A stretch of DNA of 64,000 bases from Choristoneura fumiferana (Eukaryota > Arthropoda > Insecta > Lepidoptera > Tortricidae): contig NC_133492.1 of assembly GCF_025370935.1 (NCBI RefSeq), positions 12,336,682 to 12,400,681 of the forward strand. Reading direction: 5' to 3'. Shown one piece after another: positions 39,626-51,151 of the stretch. The position numbers were made by a program, and so were the translations under genes. The stretch's first letter is position 1. Every line of letters starts with the position of its first letter. A model generated the notes under the pieces. That model had not been told where the DNA came from. It worked only from the letters and a program-made list of their open reading frames with translations, and searched no databases.

Positions 39626-40856
39626 TAACATACAGAACCGGGGATAATATTAAAAACAGAGGCTCTATAGATCACCAGTAATTGGATCATCATGGTCCCA
39701 CATAATTAAAATCAAAACTTAGCTTTGGTTTTTTTCTAACAAACTTAACCCTTTGACCATTATTTTTTTAAAGCAATGAATCGAGAACTTTAACGATACG
39801 CACAGCATGAATGATTTTTTTTATGATTTTTGAGAAAGAGAAATGTATATATTATTGCAGGGTTTCCGAATTATGAGACGGCAATATGTTTGCCGCTATC
39901 AGCCAAGGGCATTAAGTGACAAGACCGTCATGTCAGTTTGCCGGGGGAACTACGGGTGGCACGACGTATCTAAAATAAATAAATTAAAAACCAATAGATG
40001 ATAAGAAACAACGAGTTAAGCAACAACAATATATTATATTATAAGATTGCACGCACGAACAATCAACACTTTTTTTGCGAGATTTTTTTACTTCCGTTGT
40101 CATTTATAACTAACACGGCTAATTCAGCAATAAAGGTAAAAGGCAAATTTGAAGTATTGAATTAAGCTATTGCTCCATATATAAATCAATAACAATTGTA
40201 GCCTAACCCACCCTTTCCTTTAATAAACACCAGACACTTAACGGATAGTGGCAAATATATTGCCGTCTTCATTTTTTAAAATTATCAAATAACAGATTTT
40301 TTTTTTCTTTAAACTTTATATCGCCAATCTTGTCTCTGAAAGTAGAGAATTGTGACTATCGGATAAATCCAGCAAACAAAATTTTATTTACAAACATTTT
40401 TGTTCAATTGTAAGGAATAGTTAAAAATCTAAGTTCAGGCCTAAGAATCATCATTTAACATGGGTTGGAATAACGTTTATCTGCTATTCTTTTTTTCGTA
40501 AATTGGTACGAGTATGTTCTCTTATGCGAACCAAAAGTTATATTAACTAACAACACGTTCATTGAGAAAAAATAAAATATCTGAGTCGTATGACGGCAAA
40601 TATATTGCCGTTACCCACTAAAGGGTTAATAGTAAATTCAATGTACCTACGCTATCCTAGAACCCAATTGACGTCGCCTGTCACGCTACAAATATCAAAC
40701 ATTTCGCTTTACATTGCTTCTTCGAATAAACTTTAAAGTGTAATAAAAATAAAAAAACGAATTATTTTTAAAAGTCACTGAACTAATATTGTTCAGTTTG
40801 ACGAGTACGATCTATGTTTTAATTATTTGCCCGTGTTACAGGTCACACCCGGTATA
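39626..40856 (+). repeat. second copy of the CAGAACCGGGG repeat, split by a TTAA element
   Basis: Blocks before 39748 and after 40626 are colinear with 36471-36797. ACTGAACTAATATTGTTCAG near 40780 can form a small hairpin, also present in the copy at 58300-58530. Confidence 0.85.
39749..40625. mobile_element. 877-bp non-autonomous element with TTAA duplication (piggyBac-like)
   Basis: TTAA lies on both sides (39745-39748 and 40626-40629), while the empty-site copy at 36471-36797 has a single TTAA at the same place. The ends CCCTTTGA and CTAAAGGG are short inverted repeats starting CCC, as in piggyBac elements. A 15-17 bp palindrome, CGGCAATATGTTTGCCG at 39879-39895, recurs as GGCAAATATATTGCC at 40250-40264 and CGGCAAATATATTGCCG at 40594-40610; such subterminal repeats could bind the transposase (inference). 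I see no transposase open frame. Confidence 0.8.
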
Positions 40857-41087
40857 AAGCTGCATTTACATTTATCTGTCGTGTTGTGTCGTGACGCATC
40901 AGATCGGTATCGGTTTCATACATTTTATATGGTTGCGTTCACATTATTTTATCTGATGCATTAGTGTTGTGACGGCTTGTGTTCTGTCGCTTAAAAAAAA
41001 GTTAATCACAAGCTATAGAGAGTATAGAGACTGAGAGAGACAGAGAGCATCACAACACAACACGACAGATAAATGTAAATGCGGCTT
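40857..41087. mobile_element. MITE with about 37-bp terminal inverted repeats
   Basis: AAGCTGCATTTACATTTATC, TGTCGTGTTGTGTCGTGA at the left is matched by ATCACAACACAACACGACAG, ATAAATGTAAATGCGGCTT at the right. It directly follows the CAGAACCGGGG repeat. Confidence 0.88.
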
Positions 41088-41099
41088 AGTTAGCATCCA

Positions 41100-42150
41100 A
41101 ATCAGCGGTTATTGAAAAAGAAGACGTACTTACCTACTCTTAGATGTCTAAATTACTCGTAGCAGCAGAGCACAACAAAGGCATTAACGACGCTAAAATT
41201 TAAAGCTGTGAACAAAGCTCGAAGAAAGTACTCATCCCTTTTAATGACGATAACAATTAGTCCATCGTCCGTGCTAATTATTCACCGAGCCGTCCACTTG
41301 TGGAATAAGCAGTTAGCATGAAATTTTTCTAAAAATCAAGTACTTACTGTAGGTACTCGTTAGAGAAACATGTAATCCTACTGATATCAGAAATTCGAAA
41401 GTTTGTGAACATGTGTGTATGTTTGTTACTCCTTCATGCCAAAAGGAGTGGACAAAATTGAATGAAATCTAGCATGTTGATAGCTCAACATAGACTACTT
41501 TTCAACCGACTTGATAAAAAGAAGAAGGTTCTCAATTCATCTGTATGTTTTTTTACGCGATAACTCCGCCAATTGTAGGCCAAATTTCAAAATTCTCTTT
41601 TGTTCTAAATTCTAAAGGACATATTTCCGAGGTGGTTCCATCGTCACCAAGTCAGGATCTTATGATGGGATCTTAGAGAAATCGAGGGCAACCCTAAGTA
41701 TAATAGAGATTTTGGCATTTATACACTAAATCAACTATTTATATTCAGAAAATATCATTTGGTGAACTGAACCTGTTGAAGAAGACCGTAGGTACCGGTA
41801 GGTAGGTACTCTGTTATAAAATAATATAACTATGGCGTGTTTGGGCTCAATGGAATCGTTGTGAGATGCAATTTGGATACAAATCACTAAAAACTAAGAT
41901 TTTTTTAATCAATAAATAGAACCGACTACAAAAACCTTGAAAATAATATTCTTCAAGAGTAATTGAAGCACATAATTATAATGTGTAGATGAGGTAGACG
42001 ACTATAATTTCACCCCTGGTGGCTCCTGCTGAGGCACCGACTTTAAAGTAGTAGAAAATGGTAAGGTAAGGTTTTCGTAGACGGTTCTATTTTTGTAAAA
42101 AAAAAAACATTGTTTCCACGGCATCATGATAAAATCTCGAATTTTCAACC
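41100..42150. repeat. weakly repetitive stretch (CAACCGACTT ... CCGACTAC)
   Basis: TTTTCAACCGACTTGATAAA then AAGGTTCTCAATTCATCTGT near 41500 and AGAACCGACTACAAAAACC near 41925 look like the ends of a common lepidopteran repeat. A Helitron-like GAAAGTTTGTGAACATG trace lies near 41397. The remainder is featureless. Confidence 0.35.
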
Positions 42151-42267
42151 ACTGGGCTTAGAGTCATGAAATCAGGCACGGTTGTTTTTAATACAATGTC
42201 CATGAAAACCACGATTTAATTTTTGGGAATTCCTACGGAAATAAAGCGGCGAATAAAATCTGTATTG

Positions 42268-42424
42268 TACTGTTGAACAAACTGAGTCATGTATGTACCA
42301 GGGTGGAACCTTTGCGCTACTAATGTCAGGTTGATATCCCATACTAATGTCATGGAAATCATAGTGAAACTGATTATTAAAAAGTTCCACCCTGGTACAT
42401 GAATCAGGTTGTTCGATTGTACAC
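42268..42424. mobile_element. MITE with about 40-bp imperfect terminal inverted repeats
   Basis: ACTGTTGAACAAACTGAGTC, ATGTATGTACCAGGGTGGAA is mirrored by TTCCACCCTGGTACATGAAT, CAGGTTGTTCGATTGT. It interrupts a sequence resembling a Helitron fragment (CATGAAATCAGGC... CCTACGGAAATAAA). Confidence 0.8.
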
Positions 42425-42819
42425 TATATCGATAATGATACACTTTAATTCAATTGGGATAAAGTAAGTGCGGGACAAAAGGCAGAGGTGACAGAAGTCA
42501 ATTAACAACCAGGAGTGGGGTCCAACAATGCGCGGAATGAAGCATACGATACGAGTAAGGACAGATTATTTGCAACATTTTTGCAAAACTATAGTTTTGC
42601 AAACTTCATAAAAACTATTCGGAATCTGACAGTGGTTCTTGAGAAACAGGTTTTCTAACAAATTAATTCGAAAAATATCACCGAAACTATAACAAATCGA
42701 ATATTATGCTGTGATAAAGCTCTTGTTAGTAGGTAAGCAAGAAAAAACGTGTAATTTCTGAAATGGCGGTTTATTTATCTTTAATACATACTGATTGTTA
42801 TGATGACTTACATTTATTA

Positions 42820-42893
42820 ATCATCACCATCACCCCAGCCTATATACGTCCCACTGCTGGGCACAGGCCTCCTCTCAGAATGAGGGGGACATT
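42820..42893 (-). mobile_element. SINE family A 3' fragment
   Basis: ATCATCACCATCACCCCAGC, CTATATACGTCCCACTGCTG, GCACAGGCCTCCTCTCAGAA. The head is missing. Confidence 0.8.
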
Positions 42894-42894
42894 T

Positions 42895-43640
42895 TAATAG
42901 TAACATAACCTAATTAATTAATTTTCGAAAATTAAAACAGAAAATGTTTGATGAAAGTGTCAGTCTTGCCGTTCCTGATTGTTTCCAAACAAGTAGCTCA
43001 GCACAAGCAATTACCAAAAGTAGTAAAAAACTAGTAGGTACTTCTTTGCTGTAAGTGATGTACCTAACTAACAATATATTATTAATATTGATCGTCAGTG
43101 TAGATAGGGCTGAAATTGCAGTTCAAAACCAAAGGGCTCAATTACTTTGTACGTGTATTTGCAGATTTTGCAGCACGGCTTTTCCATTAGTCCAATCCAA
43201 TGTATGTGTGTAGACTATAAGCCCTGAATGCAATGTCGGCTCACGCTTGACGTTTCAGAACGTTATTGCCTGTGGTAGCTTGACGGTATACAAACATATC
43301 CTATAACCAAGTTGCAGTCGATATTCGAATTAGAATGTAACACACCAATATTTTACAAGCTTTTGTTTAGTTTCACCTGTCCCGTTGTCTGTCTTTCTGT
43401 CTGTCTGTAATCAAATCTTGCAAGTTAAATTTGACCAACTTCCATTAGTCAGATTGACTTGAAATTTAGAATACTTATGTAAATCATTTTTTTTTGCACA
43501 TCCGTTTGTGTACAATGCTGTGTGTAGGGTCTGCGATTTAAAATCACGTACCATGCACTCGGTAAAATGTATTGTGAAAAAATGGTTTGCCTCTCTCTCA
43601 TACAACGATACCGAAGACATTTTACGCTCATGTAGTTAGT
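42895..43640. other. no recognisable feature
   Basis: Nothing supported beyond a CTGTCTGTCTGT microsatellite-like run near 43390. Confidence 0.4.
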
Positions 43641-43649
43641 GGGGTCGTA

Positions 43650-43714
43650 AGTAGTACCTAATCCTAATTCACTAGTTCTCGCACACTAACTGCGGAAAAC
43701 ACATTCCTTGTCGC

Positions 43715-43753
<39 letters not shown>

Positions 43754-43786
43754 GCACTCGCACGCGCACGCACACGCACACACACA

Positions 43787-43841
<55 letters not shown>

Positions 43842-44127
43842 TAACACACACTTTTCGTTTTTATTTTTATTTTTATTTGTAATGTTCCTCTGCTTGCGTT
43901 TCATTCCTTTTGTTTTATATTCATTAATTGTAACATTTTTGTAAGTAAGTTTAAAACCTATAAGCCATAGTGTAACAAAGAAAATTGGTAAATTTGTAAA
44001 CCGACTCAGTTGAGTGCCAAGATACAGGCTCAGCCTAGTTTGGTACTCACCAGATATATCTGGTATATTGTAATAGTGGTCATTTTTAGATAAATAAAAA
44101 TTATTCTTATTCTTATTCTTATTCTTA
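43650..44127 (+). mobile_element. CR1-like LINE 3' UTR with (CA)n and (TTATTC)n tail
   Basis: GCCAAGATACAGGCTCAGCC, TTTGGTACTCACCAGATATA, TAGATAAATAAAAATTATTC end in four TTATTC-type units at 44099-44127. The upstream portion is a long CA array. The palindrome CCAGATATATCTGG lies near the end. 5'-truncated, with no reverse transcriptase left. The 158-codon minus frame here is made by simple repeats. Confidence 0.75.
43718..43840. repeat. (CA)n/(CG) microsatellite
   Basis: About 120 bases of CA with CG, CT and GC interruptions, i.e. alternating purine-pyrimidine of the kind able to adopt Z-DNA. Confidence 0.95.
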
Positions 44128-44169
44128 AATCGCGTGATAATACAATAATCTAATAGTGACATCCTGGTA

Positions 44170-45800
44170 GTCCAGCCAGGATCGTCTCCGCCGGACGGAA
44201 CACTTCAACGGTTAATAGCATCGACTTGAAATTTGGTATGCAAATGTAGTTTGGGTGACAATGCAAGTACAGTCAACAAAAAGTATTCAACCAAAAAAGC
44301 TTATATTAAACATGATTTTTTTATGGTTAGGTTATTTATGTTTATTAATACTGTTTTACATTTTGTTACCTAAATAAAAAGTAACTGACGAAAAACTAAT
44401 AATAACATTAAGATAAGAAGAGATGGTGTTCATTTGACAAAATTGTTAAAGGATTGCGTTTGGGTGTTTTAGACCAACATGACATAATTTAACTTTACTC
44501 TTCATTGTTAGAGATCCGTGTGGTCGTATAAAAAAACAAAATAAGCTTGTTTAGGCTCACAAGATTCTGACGTTGGACCAATATAAGCCTATGCAGGCTT
44601 ACAAAATACTTACGTAAAAGCGATATTAGCCTAAGGCAGCTTAAATTAGTTTCGGAAAGATTATTGTAAATGCGAACAGTATTCAATAAGACTGATATTA
44701 GGACGATGTTAAAATAAATACGCTTATAATTTGTGCCCAAATCCAGGCTTAAACGATAATATAAAATCAATATTAGAGTGAAAATTTATAGTCTTGAGAT
44801 GGTTGTAAGAGGGATTTTGCTGGTTGGGTAGTTACACCAATCTAACAAACAAATGTCTGGTCTGTGTTATATACTGATATATCTCTATGTGATGGCTAAT
44901 GTCGTGATTGCAAACACGCATTCAGATATTAAGCTAGATGGATGACTTGCAAACATACTTATAGGATAGGTAATCCTGTTTACAAAATTAATATACATAT
45001 ATTGTGTATGATTTATTGCAGTAGCCTAGCACTACAAGCGTGTGCCTGTGTAAATTCTGTTCTGTAAGTGGGTATTATTGATTGATTCCGTATGATTTTC
45101 GTGGGCACATTTATGTTGACATGGTTGAATAGAAGATTTGGAGATTCCAGGTTATCTGGTAAAAGTAGTCATGTACTCTAAAAAAAATTGCAAATGTCAA
45201 CAAATTTTACAGCCCATTCATAAAATAATGTGACCACGAAAATGAGGCGGTTGAAAAGCTCGAATAATCCAAAACTTAACCTGTAGTGCTCGCTCCTTTT
45301 AATGTGAGGCTTTCTTAGAGTTTCTATTTCTGTTTCTTCGACGGTACAATTTTTTTTTCTGTTATTCTATAAGTAAAATACACAATCATTACAAAAATCT
45401 AAAACTGAAAAAAATGTTACACCAGTAGCCGCATCTGGGTTAAAAAAACACCTACCCACTTTATTTATCATTCTTGCTCAAACGCCGGGTAGGAACTACA
45501 CATCACTAGAGGAAGAAACAGCTAAAAATAATAAATAGAAGGTACCTAAAGTGGCGCCACTGAATGAGGAACGTTTCAGAAATTACAACCTATTTCGTTC
45601 AACTGTGGATCCTTTTGACCCAGTGCGAGCAGTAGCGGGTTAATCGAAACAACATATTTTAATTGGTTTGTTTTATTTACCCAGGATATAAAACATTTTA
45701 AAGGCTCACTACACTGTAACATTATTATGCTGTGGTAACATACCATGGTAACAGTCGTTACGGTAACGTCTGTCGGTAACACACACTAATTATAAATGGT
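44170..45800. other. no gene; one short repeat at 45186-45275
   Basis: AATTTTACAGCCCATTCATA and ATGAGGCGGTTGAAAAGCTC form the third copy of the repeat seen at 16820 and 22570. Otherwise nothing supported. Confidence 0.45.
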
Positions 45801-45803
45801 AAA

Positions 45804-45928
45804 GTCACCAGCATTAATATCTGCCACAGCGGAGCGTGCAAAAATATCTGACACGTCCTTCCGGCCCTAGAAATAAAGTCGTATCAGATATTTATGCACG
45901 CTTGTTGTTCAGATATTGGTGCTGGTCA
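45804..45928. mobile_element. MITE related to 25545-25687
   Basis: GTCACCAGCATTAATATCTG is mirrored by CAGATATTGGTGCTGGTCA. The inner AAAAATATCTGACACGTCCT and GTCGTATCAGATATT pair is as in the 25.5-kb copy. Confidence 0.8.
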
Positions 45929-46137
45929 AATAAAAAAAAACCGTTATAATTGGTTCAACTAAAAAACGTTTCAAATTATACTTGGTTTAATTTGTATTCA
46001 CGTAATCATCCTTTTGTTTTATTAACTTCATCGTATGATAAGATTGTCATTTCTACGGGGAAAAAAAATTAAATCCAAGGAGCATCAGCCTGTTTCTTAT
46101 TTTTACCAATCTAGAGCAAACCCTCTCGTAATATACA

Positions 46138-46586
46138 GAAACCGGTCAAGTGCGAGTCGCATGTACTCGCGAACGGCTCCGTACAACAATTCCGTTGATT
46201 ATGTTAAGTCTCGTTAATACCTTACCTAGATATATCAAACGAACAGTTTTTCTCAACATCATCATCATTATCATCAACGATGCGAATACGTTCACTGTTA
46301 AACCGAGGTCTCCCACTCTTAGAATACCCTAATTAACAACTCAATGCCAGCATCCACCGGTTGACAAAAAAATTTGCGATGTCGTCAGCCTACTAACACG
46401 TTATAAAAAATTTGAGAAGCATAAAGTAGGCACGTTGCATATGCGCAAACGTCGATTTTGTGACGAAGTGAGAATTTTATGCTTGTATATCTGTAAGCTT
46501 GTACAGCTTATAAATTAACTTATTATATGGCCATAAATTAGCCGAAATAATTGGGTCATAGGGGCACCTTTTGTGTACGGAACCCT
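46138..46586 (+). repeat. CGGTCAAGTGCGAGTCG ... GTACGGAACCCTAAAA repeat, interrupted
   Basis: AAACCGGTCAAGTGCGAGTC, GGCTCCGTAC and the terminal GTACGGAACCCTAAAAA belong to the superfamily of the 13.7-kb repeat. It is split by an RTE fragment at 46255-46395. Confidence 0.6.
46255..46395 (-). pseudogene. RTE LINE 3' fragment inserted in the repeat
   Basis: CATCATCATCATTATCATCA then GTTCACTGTTAAACCGAGGT and GCGATGTCGTCAGCC resemble the fragment at 24486-24712. Heavily decayed. Confidence 0.55.
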
Positions 46587-46589
46587 AAA

Positions 46590-48530
46590 AATGTTCAGAC
46601 CTTGAGATGAGGTGGTTCTTTCTTTATGATGTCATCAAGAAAATTCATCCTTATTCAAGCCTTCTTGTGTCGTATTTGGAATGTTTTCCTAGAAGATACT
46701 TGGCATACGTAGTGGAGCCTTTTATGACATGCGTTCATATATCTGTATATTATTAAATAAACTAAATATGAAGATTTTTCTTAAAGGATTTTTTCTAAGT
46801 AGCTCTTGAAGCAAATGGTTAAAGTGATTTGTGATGAAAGATAGATCTGTGAGGAAGGATCGACACAGAAACGTACTAACATGGCAATTTATCAATGAAT
46901 TTAATCGTGAAAGCAACCTTAAATTACAGCGCTTTGATTTGATTTCAAGAGACGTACTTAACTGGAACAAAAAGGTTTAGTAAAATGTTACGCAATTTTG
47001 TCGAAAATTAGCGTTTGTTTAACTCAAAACTTCTCATTATCTCGTGTCAATTGCCTTTAATCGACGCGATATTGCTACTTAAGTACTTAGCTTCAAAGCG
47101 AAGTGGGAACATAATTTAAAGAGTTTTATCATTTAGCTCCACGCGTTTACAATTTTTATTTTCATGAAGTCGTCCCCTTAGTTTGTGAAATTACTTATTT
47201 CACGACTTACCGCAGTATCTTACTTTTAGTGGTTAAAAAAACTGTACAATACAATGCAATAAGTATAACAATATTTACTCATAGTGAGTCTATATTATAA
47301 TTCGCTTAGGTAGGTAACTAATTCTAAGCCAAATAAATTGGATAGGGTGCCAAATAGACTGGCTGCGTTACTTCGGCAATGGTAATACGTTAACCGAGGA
47401 AAGAGCTAGCCCTATAGACGCCTGTGGAATGGACAACCTTCTGTTTTAACACTAGGTATTTTATGAAAAAAAAAATGGTTAATTTATACAGGAAATGAAA
47501 GACTTTTTTATTTCTTTATTTACCTGTTTTATGCAACAGTTGCAAAACGACGATGTATGAGTTAAGTAGGTTAGATTAGGATAGGTATTTAGAGTTATAT
47601 TAAAACGTTCACTAGGTATAATTTATTGTGAAAGTATGTCGATTTTAGAACTTTAACCAAAATATCAGTGCTATTTCACATCCATAAAAAACAGGAGCAG
47701 GTACTTGAGAAAAATACTTCTAAATACCTACGCCGTTACAGCATCAAATGTCCGAGTATCGGAAACGCAAAAGATCAAAGTCTGGAGATGGCGGGAATCG
47801 TTTTTTAGACACTCCGCTTTTCACAGCTGAAGGCATTTTATTTATTACTTAGAGAAACGAATAAAAATCATAATTCAACCTGAAAAATGTTTCCAATGAC
47901 TGATGTAGACAAATGAGATTTTAACTTTTCGTATTCCATTTTTGCCTTTGAGAAATAGATTTTTCAAACACGATCGGCTGATATTGATAGCTTGAATGAT
48001 TGTGATTTATGTTGAAGATAATTCTAAAATGAGACTGTAATTATCCTGGTATGATAATGTTTGTTTTTGACAAGACCTGGACAAGTTCGTATGAAACTCT
48101 CGGTAGAACCCTGTTGCAGTCAGTATTTTTGCCGCAATTATCAAAAAAAACTTTCTAAAATGATAGTTTACTGAGAACTGTCGTATGCGTGTTAAACACA
48201 TGTTTAACGATTATCTATGTCTTTGTGGTAACACTGTTGAAACAAACTCTTTCGTGGATCCAGTCTAAGTGAACATACATTTTTGATAAGATTTAAGCTC
48301 ATAGCCGAAGCAATAAAATTCAAAAATGGCGGGCCTGCCGTGTTAGAAAATATCAAATACGAGTATATATTTAGGAATATTTTCACGACTTATTTCCGTT
48401 GCAAATTCACGTTTGCTACGTCCTCTACTGAATTAAAAATGTTGTTAGCCAAATTTGATTTCACATTTCTACCGTGCATTTTGGAAAATAAACGGGCTCT
48501 CGGAGAAAGAGGAAAATAAAATAAAGTAAA
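46590..48530. other. 1.9 kb without a recognisable feature
   Basis: Several 60-80-codon frames occur; none has a domain or coding bias I can support. Confidence 0.4.
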
Positions 48531-48532
48531 TA

Positions 48533-48790
48533 AAAACCGGCCAAGAGCGTGTCGGGCATGCCCGAAATAGGGTTCCGTAGCCATTATGAAAAATTAAGTA
48601 ATGTTTTTTTAAGGATTTCGTATTTTGTACGGAATATTCCAAGTTTAGGTATATTTTATACCTTAGGCTGCTATTTACTCTTAAACTAACAGAATAATTC
48701 TCAAGAAAACTTAACCGTTATAGTTTTCCTTGTAAGTTTTATATACTTACTACCATCCTGATTTTTTTCAAAATTTTCCACCCATGGGTT
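48533..48790 (+). repeat. copy of the GGCCAAGAGCG / GGGTTCCGTAGCC repeat
   Basis: CCGGCCAAGAGCGTGTCGGG, ATAGGGTTCCGTAGCC, GGATTTCGTATTTTGTACGG and ACTTACTACCATCCTGA match 13683 onward. The right half is missing. Confidence 0.8.
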
Positions 48791-49076
48791 TAGATATATA
48801 ACATTCTAGCGCGATAATTTTATTTCTAACTTGCGGTTTTCGCATTTCAAAACAGAAATACCCTTATAAAATTAAAACCTCAATGTAGGTACTGCATTGC
48901 AGAAATTTTCCTTCATAGTCAGTTAACGTTGGCATGGCACCAAAGAATGATTTCCTGTGGAGAATTATCGTCTTTCAACTACTATTGTTAAGGAAAATTG
49001 TTGGAAATGTTTCATTATTAGGGCCACAGCGCTGCCGGTCACCTATATTGGAAAAGTCCGCGTTTATTGACACTAA

Positions 49077-49219
49077 GGGGCTGTTTCACCATCCATTGAT
49101 TAGCGTTTACCGACGGTTAAATGTGATGCCGTCTCCGTCTATTCAAACAAAACAAATAGAGAGACGGCTACACACCTAACCGCCAGTTATCACTAATCAA
49201 TGGATGGTGAAACAGCCCC
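49077..49219. mobile_element. 143-bp MITE with TAA duplication
   Basis: GGGGCTGTTTCACCATCCAT (continuing TGATTAG) is matched exactly by CTAATCAATGGATGGTGAAA (continuing CAGCCCC). TAA flanks both ends (49074-49076, 49220-49222). A 3-bp TWA duplication is the PIF/Harbinger signature. The interior GTTTACCGACGGTTAAATG and the ACCTAACCGCCAGTTATCAC region extend the fold. Confidence 0.92.
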
Positions 49220-49224
49220 TAAAT

Positions 49225-50020
49225 AATTTAGGTAAGTATTTTACAAACATTTTTATTAAACTTAACCGAGTATGGTCCTGTGGTATACAGTGAATACCTA
49301 ACCTACTTGTTTTTCAAGTACCTATGGCCCTTGGAAAACAAACTTCGAAATAAATTATCATAGAATATTAGAATTAAGAGTGGTTATGGAAAATTTATAG
49401 TTTACATTATATGTTATTAGTTTTTTGAGATAAAGGAGAAAAAAATAAATGTGTTTTTAAAAAAGTGAGAAGCCCCACTTACACAGTGGTTCGGGGTGAT
49501 ACAAAGTAGATAAATTGTAGAAATAAAACAATTTAAATCGTGAATTAGCGTTTATTCGTTAATTTAATTATATTAATGACTAAAAAATTTCATGAAAATA
49601 TATATTTTTTTAATTTTGGCGCGGCCAAAAAAACGCTCTTATAAAACGCTGCAATTTGAAAAATGTAGGTGGGTACGGTTTTATCTCTTTCACAGTTGAG
49701 TTGCGAGTAAATCTGGTGCAAGCGGCATCGGTGACACGTCGAATGTGACGTTAACTAATTATTGGGGGCAGAGGGCGTTCACGAGCGAACGGGCTTGGTA
49801 ATAATTGGCGTAGACTTATGTTATGGATCATGTTTGGAAAAATATGGCGGCTTTATAAAATTGATTGATTCAGGCCTTTCTTTGCGAGGGTCCATATCAA
49901 TGAACTAACCTTTTGCCTTGCTTTTATACTGCCAAAGCCGTAGTAGATAATAGTGGCGGAGAATTGTCATTCTTGTTAGGCTACACGGAGAGTGGAGTTA
50001 TGTATTGAGAGCATTGAGAG
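49225..50020. other. no recognisable feature
   Basis: Nothing supported. Confidence 0.4.
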
Positions 50021-50266
50021 GTTTTTCAAATTCAAATTCAAATTCAAATGATTTATTCAGTAAATAGGCCGCAATGGGCACTTTTACACGTCATTTTTTA
50101 AACTACCAGCGCTTTCGGAAAGACCATCATTGCCAAGAAGAATGCGCCGCAAGAAACTTGGCAGAAAGTCATTTTTTCATAAAAATATAATTACAAATAA
50201 AATACTTAAAAACTATATTATACAATAAAAGAATAAAAAATACAAAAATAATAATAAAAGAAATAC

Positions 50267-50913
50267 AGGGATGTATGGGGTCCCTTAGTTACAATACTAA
50301 ACACTAACGATATCTAAACTATATCTACGTTCAGTGGAAGTGTAGAATGCTTCCACCGTCATAAATTTTAAAATAATAATAACAATAATTTAGTTCTGAA
50401 ATATACATTTCAGGTCAAGTAACCATTAAGCTTTTGGATTTCGAAGGCAAGTTCACGTCTGCCGCCCCCAAAGTTAGCTCACACGCTCTCATGTCATGCT
50501 CTGAAAGCAGAGCGGTACCGAGGGCATGGTATTGCTTCCGTTCCCATAAGCTCTATGGGATCGTCTTGGGAACTTCAACGTCGCGAGCCTGTGACTAGAA
50601 TTTAAACTAAAAATATAAAAGTTTAAAATCCATAAGCTTAACAATATACAGCCTTAAACATAACAAGGGGATGTATAAAGTCCCTGAGTTAATAATAAAA
50701 TTATTATACAGCAAGGGGATGTATAAAGTCCCTATGTTAATAATAAAATTCCTAATCTAAATAATTCAGAGATGTATATAGACTCTAAATGTCAAAGTAA
50801 ACTAATTAAATTAATTAAATTATACAATCTTCAGAGGTGTAAAAAGCCTCCAAGGTCAAAAACTAATAGTAATAATTATTAAAATAAAGAAATGGAGATG
50901 TATAAGGTCTCCA
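50267..50913 (-). repeat. array of seven covarying hairpins with a common 9-nt loop
   Basis: In LINE sense (minus) each unit has a purine-rich 5' stem, a nine-base loop of form C-N4-TACA, and a pyrimidine-rich 3' stem. Units: 50913-50893 TGGAGA/TCTCCA, loop CCTTATACA; 50850-50834 GAGG/CCTC, loop CTTTTTACA; 50786-50768 AGAG/CTCT with a T/T closing mismatch, loop CTATATACA; 50732-50716 and 50684-50668 GGGA/TCCC, loop CTTTATACA; 50356-50334 GTGGAAG/CTTCCAC, loop CATTCTACA; 50285-50267 AGGGA/TCCCT, loop CCCCATACA. Stems differ while pairing is kept. Spacing is about 48-66 nt in the first five. Confidence 0.85.
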
Positions 50914-51051
50914 AATGTCAAACTAATAAATATTATAAATTAAATTCTGCAACGCGGACAACGGCAACAGAACCAGAAACTAGACACGAAATGCGCCGGG
51001 ACACTGCCAAGTCACACTTCACAACACTATACAATACAAATACACCGACAT

Positions 51052-51053
<2 letters not shown>

Positions 51054-51085
<32 letters not shown>

Positions 51086-51088
51086 CAC

Positions 51089-51151
<63 letters not shown>
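51054..51151. repeat. (CA)n microsatellite
   Basis: About 98 bases of CA with one AACACAA interruption, at the upstream edge of the LINE 3' region. Confidence 0.95.

Noticed and set aside
43686..44162. 158- and 78-codon frames rich in CV or HT repeats
   Set aside because: Translations of the (CA)n array; no real coding sequence.
50396..50413. CTGAAA-TATACA-TTTCAG as an eighth member of the hairpin array
   Set aside because: The loop is six bases and does not follow the C-N4-TACA pattern, although a reverse-oriented relation is conceivable.
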